From the NCBI GenBank assembly GCA_945861365.1, contig CAMAUH010000149.1, positions 1 to 9,108 on the forward strand: a DNA stretch of 9,108 nt. The letters are read 5' to 3'. The stretch is from Candidatus Kuenenia stuttgartensis. Lineage in GTDB: Bacteria > Planctomycetota > UBA1135 > UBA2386. Below, piece after piece: positions 6,295-9,108 of this stretch (position 1 is the first letter of the stretch; each line of letters begins with the position of its first letter). The notes under the pieces are model-generated. The model was not told the origin of the DNA and did no database searches. It saw only the letters and a list, made by a program, of their open reading frames with translations. The position numbers and the translations under genes are program-made.

Positions 6295-8520
6295 GTGGTC
6301 AACGTCCCGGGGTATGAGATCCAGGAGCTGCTGAGCTGGGGAGCCCAGGGCGATGTCTTCCTCGCGCACGACCGCGATGGCCAGCGCGTCGCGCTGAAGG
6401 TCGTCACCGCCGACCGTGGCGATGGCGACCCGGACGCGATGGCGCGCCTCGCCCGCGAAGCGCGCCTGCTGGCGGCGCTCGATTCGCCGCACGTCGTCAA
6501 GGTTCGCGAGTTCGTGCAGAACGAACAGTGGAGCTGCCTGGCGATGGAGTTCCTCGCCGGCCAGCGGCTCGATGCCGTGGTCCGCGAGCGGCGCGGTGAC
6601 CCGGCGGCGCCGGTTCGGGACATGGGGGCTTCGACGGTGCGTTTGCCGGGTGCCGATCGGGCGGCGTCCTCGCCGACCTCGGCAGCGTCGACGGTCGCCA
6701 AGGTCGTGCCCGCGGCGATGCAGAACCCCGAACACGTCGGCTGGGCGCTCGGCATCGCGCTGCAGCTGGCGGAAGGGGTCGCGACGCTGCATCGCAACGA
6801 CCTCGTGCACCGCGACTTGAAGCCGCAGAACGTCATGCTGGTCGGCGAACGCGCGGTGCTGATCGACTTCGGCTTCGCACGCCGCGAAGGCGTCACCACG
6901 CTGACGCAGACCGGCACGGCGATCGGCACGCTCGCCTACATGAGCCCCGAACAGTTCCGCGGTGCGGCGGCGAGCCCGCGCGGCGACGTGTTCGCGCTGG
7001 GCGCCACGATCCACCACTGCCTGCTCGGCTTCCCGCCCGGCGATGGCGACATGCACACGCTGGCGGCGATGGCCGCGCGCCGCGCGCCGCCCGACGTGCG
7101 CCGCCGCAATCCGGCGGTCGGCGCGGACCTCGCCCGCGTCGTTCGGCGCTGCCTCGAGCCCGATGCGCGCGATCGGTATCCCGATGCCGGTGCCGTGCTC
7201 GCGGACCTGCAGCGTTGCCAGCGCGGCGAACGGGTCGTGCACCCGTTCTCGCCGGGGCGCGCGTGGCGGCATCACGGCCGTCGCGTGCTGTGGGCCGCGG
7301 CGGCTTCGCTGCTGCTCGCCGGCGGTGCGGCGCTGCTGACCGGTGCGGATCCACAGAGCATCGCCAACGGGATCCTCGGCGATGTCGTCGGCGGTCGGGT
7401 CGGAACTGCCCGCGGGCGATGGCTCGATTGCCCCGAGGATCTACGGCCTGCAGTGCTCACGACCTTGAACAAGCAGGTCACGGACGTCGAGCAGGCGGCC
7501 GACATCGCGCGCGCGCTGCGCATCGGTGTGCTCAGGCTCGACAAGCGCGAGCGCCACCAGGTCGCGTTGGTGCCGAGCCGCGGTGTGGACAGCGTGGCGC
7601 CGGCCGCGAACGACTTCGTTTCGACCGACGTACCGCGGGATCTGCTGGTGCAGCCGGGTCGGGTCTGGTGCTTCGTGATGTCGACCGAGCCCCGCTACTG
7701 GTGGAGTGCGGAGGACCCACGGTGCCTGCAGCTGCTGCTGCAGATTGAACCGTTGGCCGGCGAGGTCCCGCCGCGTTCGTTGCAAGCGTTGCCGACGGAA
7801 GGGGCCTCTCGACGGCCAATCCCCACGGTGTCGTTGCCGGCCGGCTCGTACCCGGTGATGCAGGGCAAGGATCTGGTCGAGGTGGTGATCGAGCAGCCAT
7901 TGTCGATCGGAGTGCACGAGGTCGATCGCACGTGCCTGCTCGAGTTCCGCCAGAGAATGTCCGGGTTCCGGAAGCAGCACGACCAGATCGACCTGTGGTT
8001 CCGGCATCCGGACGAACCGCCAGCGGCTACCGCCGCATTGTGGGCCGTCTGGGAGAACTCGCGCACGGCCGACGTCGATGCCATGCCGGCGCAGGTCGAC
8101 TTCTGGGAGGCCTATCGCCTGGCGGCGTTCCTCGGGTTCCGCTTGCCGCATCGACGCGAATGGGAGGCCGTCGCGTGCGAGGGAGGTCGATGGCTCGGTG
8201 CAGGTCGTTCCAAGGTGGTGCCGGCCCAGTTGCAGCGAGTCGATGCGGTGCCCGAGTGGGACCGCACCGGTCGTGGCGTGTGCTTCGCCACCTCCAATGC
8301 CTCCGAGTGGATCCTCGATCGCGACATGATCCTCGAAGGACGAGTCGAGGGTCTGCGCTTCCCGGTGGTTCCGTTCCCGATGCTGGAGAATGATGTGTTG
8401 ACGTTCTTCCCTTTGTTTGCGATGGGTGTGCCGACGGATCCGACCCAAGACACGAAGCCGAAGTCGAGCTACCGGCCCCACGGCCTGCGCCTGTACCGCC
8501 AGCGGTTACCGATGCGCTGA
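6295..8520 (+). CDS. Transmembrane Ser/Thr protein kinase with FGE/sulfatase-modifying-factor-like C-terminal domain
   Basis: Starting at GTG 6295 the protein has 741 residues. The kinase domain (about 7-307) has VALK Lys35, alpha-C Glu55, HRDLKPQN (172-179), DFG (191-193), SPE (217-219) and alpha-F Asp231, so it should be active. The glycine loop reads SWGAQGDVF, with the first Gly replaced by Ser. An Ala/Ser/Thr-rich insert (97-143) separates the hinge region from the alpha-E helix. One membrane helix (about 330-348) leads to an outer part. After an unassigned region (350-508), residues about 509-738 resemble the formylglycine-generating-enzyme fold: GVHEVDRTCLLEF, VDFWEAYRLAAFLGFRLPHRREWE, SNASEWILD and HGLRLYRQ match its core motifs. 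The GTG start has AGGA (6282-6285) nine bases upstream and begins the GC3-rich codon pattern; a TTG at 6235 would add 20 residues with weaker codon bias. It probably senses an external signal and phosphorylates cytoplasmic proteins. Confidence 0.88.
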   Translation: MVNVPGYEIQELLSWGAQGDVFLAHDRDGQRVALKVVTADRGDGDPDAMARLAREARLLAALDSPHVVKVREFVQNEQWSCLAMEFLAGQRLDAVVRERRGDPAAPVRDMGASTVRLPGADRAASSPTSAASTVAKVVPAAMQNPEHVGWALGIALQLAEGVATLHRNDLVHRDLKPQNVMLVGERAVLIDFGFARREGVTTLTQTGTAIGTLAYMSPEQFRGAAASPRGDVFALGATIHHCLLGFPPGDGDMHTLAAMAARRAPPDVRRRNPAVGADLARVVRRCLEPDARDRYPDAGAVLADLQRCQRGERVVHPFSPGRAWRHHGRRVLWAAAASLLLAGGAALLTGADPQSIANGILGDVVGGRVGTARGRWLDCPEDLRPAVLTTLNKQVTDVEQAADIARALRIGVLRLDKRERHQVALVPSRGVDSVAPAANDFVSTDVPRDLLVQPGRVWCFVMSTEPRYWWSAEDPRCLQLLLQIEPLAGEVPPRSLQALPTEGASRRPIPTVSLPAGSYPVMQGKDLVEVVIEQPLSIGVHEVDRTCLLEFRQRMSGFRKQHDQIDLWFRHPDEPPAATAALWAVWENSRTADVDAMPAQVDFWEAYRLAAFLGFRLPHRREWEAVACEGGRWLGAGRSKVVPAQLQRVDAVPEWDRTGRGVCFATSNASEWILDRDMILEGRVEGLRFPVVPFPMLENDVLTFFPLFAMGVPTDPTQDTKPKSSYRPHGLRLYRQRLPMR

Positions 8521-8537
8521 CGTCCGCTAGTCCTGGC

Positions 8538-8542
8538 AGGAG
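8538..8542 (+). promoter_or_regulatory. Ribosome binding site of the small gene
   Basis: AGGAG lies nine bases before the ATG at 8552. It is one of the best Shine-Dalgarno sites in the window and is the main reason to accept the short downstream gene as real. Confidence 0.6.
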
Positions 8543-8551
8543 AATCGAACC

Positions 8552-8797
8552 ATGGAGATTCGCATCCTGCTGCCCGGCTTCTCGGCGGCTTCCGATCGCG
8601 CCCTGGCACCCAAGATGGTGGCCCTGGCGGTCGCTGACGCGCAGCATCTGCTGCCGCCGCCCGGGTTGCCGGCCAGCGCCGGCAACGCCTGTAGCACCAA
8701 CCCCAACTGCCGGTTCCTGGGCGACGAATACGACATCGACGGCAAGCTGTGGTCGATCTACCTGTGCGATGGAGTGCTAAAGGCCTACGCGGCCTGA
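8552..8797 (+). CDS. Small cysteine-containing protein of unknown function (81 residues)
   Basis: I do not recognise this protein. It begins MEIRILLPGF, has a short proline stretch (LLPPPGLP, 33-40) and three cysteines: Cys47 and Cys53 around STNPN, and Cys72 in YLCDGVLKAY. The C-terminal half, containing DEYDIDGKLWSIYLCDG (58-74), alternates polar and hydrophobic residues and looks like a small beta-rich fold. There is no signal peptide or membrane helix. The start is supported by AGGAG at 8538-8542. It begins 31 bases after the kinase stop on the same strand, so it is probably co-transcribed with the kinase, and a stem-loop follows right after its stop. A link to the kinase is inference from position only. 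Similar length and lack of family make a false ORF possible, but the ribosome site and spacing argue for a gene. Confidence 0.6.
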   Translation: MEIRILLPGFSAASDRALAPKMVALAVADAQHLLPPPGLPASAGNACSTNPNCRFLGDEYDIDGKLWSIYLCDGVLKAYAA

Positions 8798-8798
8798 A

Positions 8799-8814
8799 CC
8801 GGGCATGAGCCCGG
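8799..8814 (+). terminator. GC-rich stem-loop after the small gene (possible terminator)
   Basis: CCGGGC (8799-8804) and GCCCGG (8809-8814) form a perfect six-base-pair stem with an ATGA loop, beginning two bases after the stop codon of the small gene. No T-run follows, so it is not a classic intrinsic terminator. It may reduce read-through into recQ or protect the 3' end of the transcript. Confidence 0.4.
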
Positions 8815-8854
8815 CCTCGCGCCGTGGCCCGTCGATGCGCTACGAAGGTGGCCC

Positions 8855-9108
8855 GTGACCACGAGCCAGCCGATCCAAGACCGCGACGCCGCCATCCGCG
8901 CTGCCCTGCAGCGCTGGTTCGGCTTCGACACGCTGCGGCCGCTGCAGCGCGAAGCGATCGACGCCGCGCTCGACCACCGCGACGCGCTCGTCGTGATGCC
9001 GACCGGCGGCGGCAAGTCGCTGTGCTACCAGCTGCCGGCGCTGGTGCTCGACCGCCTCGTCGTCGTCGTGTCGCCGCTGATCGCGCTGATGCAGGACCAG
9101 GTCGACGG
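8855..9108 (+). CDS. recQ: ATP-dependent DNA helicase RecQ (N-terminal part)
   Basis: The 84 complete codons that are visible match the N-terminus of RecQ, a 3'-5' superfamily-2 DNA helicase acting in recombination and replication-fork repair. FGFDTLRPLQREAI (residues 23-36) is the conserved RecQ motif 0, where the Gln contacts the ATP base. MPTGGGKSLCYQLPAL is motif I (Walker A), and VVVVSPLIALMQDQV is motif Ia; all are close to family consensus. The GTG start at 8855 has AAGG (8845-8848) six bases upstream and puts motif 0 at the usual distance from the N-terminus. The gene runs off the right edge of the window. It follows the small gene after 57 bases but is probably a separate housekeeping unit. 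Confidence 0.93.
   Translation, partial: MTTSQPIQDRDAAIRAALQRWFGFDTLRPLQREAIDAALDHRDALVVMPTGGGKSLCYQLPALVLDRLVVVVSPLIALMQDQVD

Noticed and set aside
4671..6929. 752-codon open frame on the minus strand, and a further one at 6046-7275
   Set aside because: Both are antisense to clear ATPase and kinase coding sequence and show no recognisable domain or ribosome site.
7821..8520. Diversity-generating retroelement target in the FGE/C-lectin-like end of the kinase
   Set aside because: FGE-type folds are common targets, but no reverse transcriptase, template repeat or second copy of the 3' end is visible in the window.
8835..8858. Seven-codon ORF (ATG at 8835) whose stop overlaps the recQ GTG start
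   Set aside because: Such a short ORF arises easily by chance and has no Shine-Dalgarno site of its own, so translational coupling cannot be supported from sequence alone.

Overview
The window is GC-rich DNA, densely coding, with seven genes on two strands. Several features point to a planctomycete-like bacterium (Planctomycetota), although this is inference and no rRNA or other marker gene is present. They are a secreted protein ending in a glycine/proline-rich module headed by a YGAGC motif, an ECF sigma factor fused to a membrane segment and a long array of carboxypeptidase-regulatory-like beta-sandwich repeats, and a transmembrane Ser/Thr kinase with an FGE/sulfatase-modifying-factor-like C-terminal domain. 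All three architectures are characteristic of that phylum. Classic Shine-Dalgarno sites are weak or absent at several starts.

Left part, minus strand (1-1835): a SET-domain protein runs off the left edge (start codon at 372). Upstream of it is a 453-residue secreted protein (474-1835) with two tandem discoidin/fucolectin-like modules and the planctomycete-type C-terminal module. A 120-base divergent region (1836-1955) separates it from the plus-strand genes and holds a perfect 9+9 base inverted repeat.

Middle, plus strand (1956-4928): one 990-codon gene encodes an ECF-type sigma factor, then a transmembrane segment, then about seven carboxypeptidase-regulatory-like domains. It looks like a membrane-tethered sigma factor. 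An internal Shine-Dalgarno-like site and ATG just before the membrane helix could allow a second product.

Right part, plus strand (4929-9108): a short A/T-rich promoter with an overlapping palindrome precedes an AAA_14/DUF4143 ATPase (5055-6209). This is closely followed by the kinase-FGE fusion (6295-8520, possibly starting at 6235), a small cysteine-containing protein of unknown function with a good ribosome binding site (8552-8797), a stem-loop, and the beginning of a RecQ helicase (8855 to the window end). The ATPase, kinase and small gene lie head to tail with short gaps and may form one transcription unit. No mobile element, CRISPR array, tRNA or rRNA was seen. No gene-free stretch exceeds about 130 bases.
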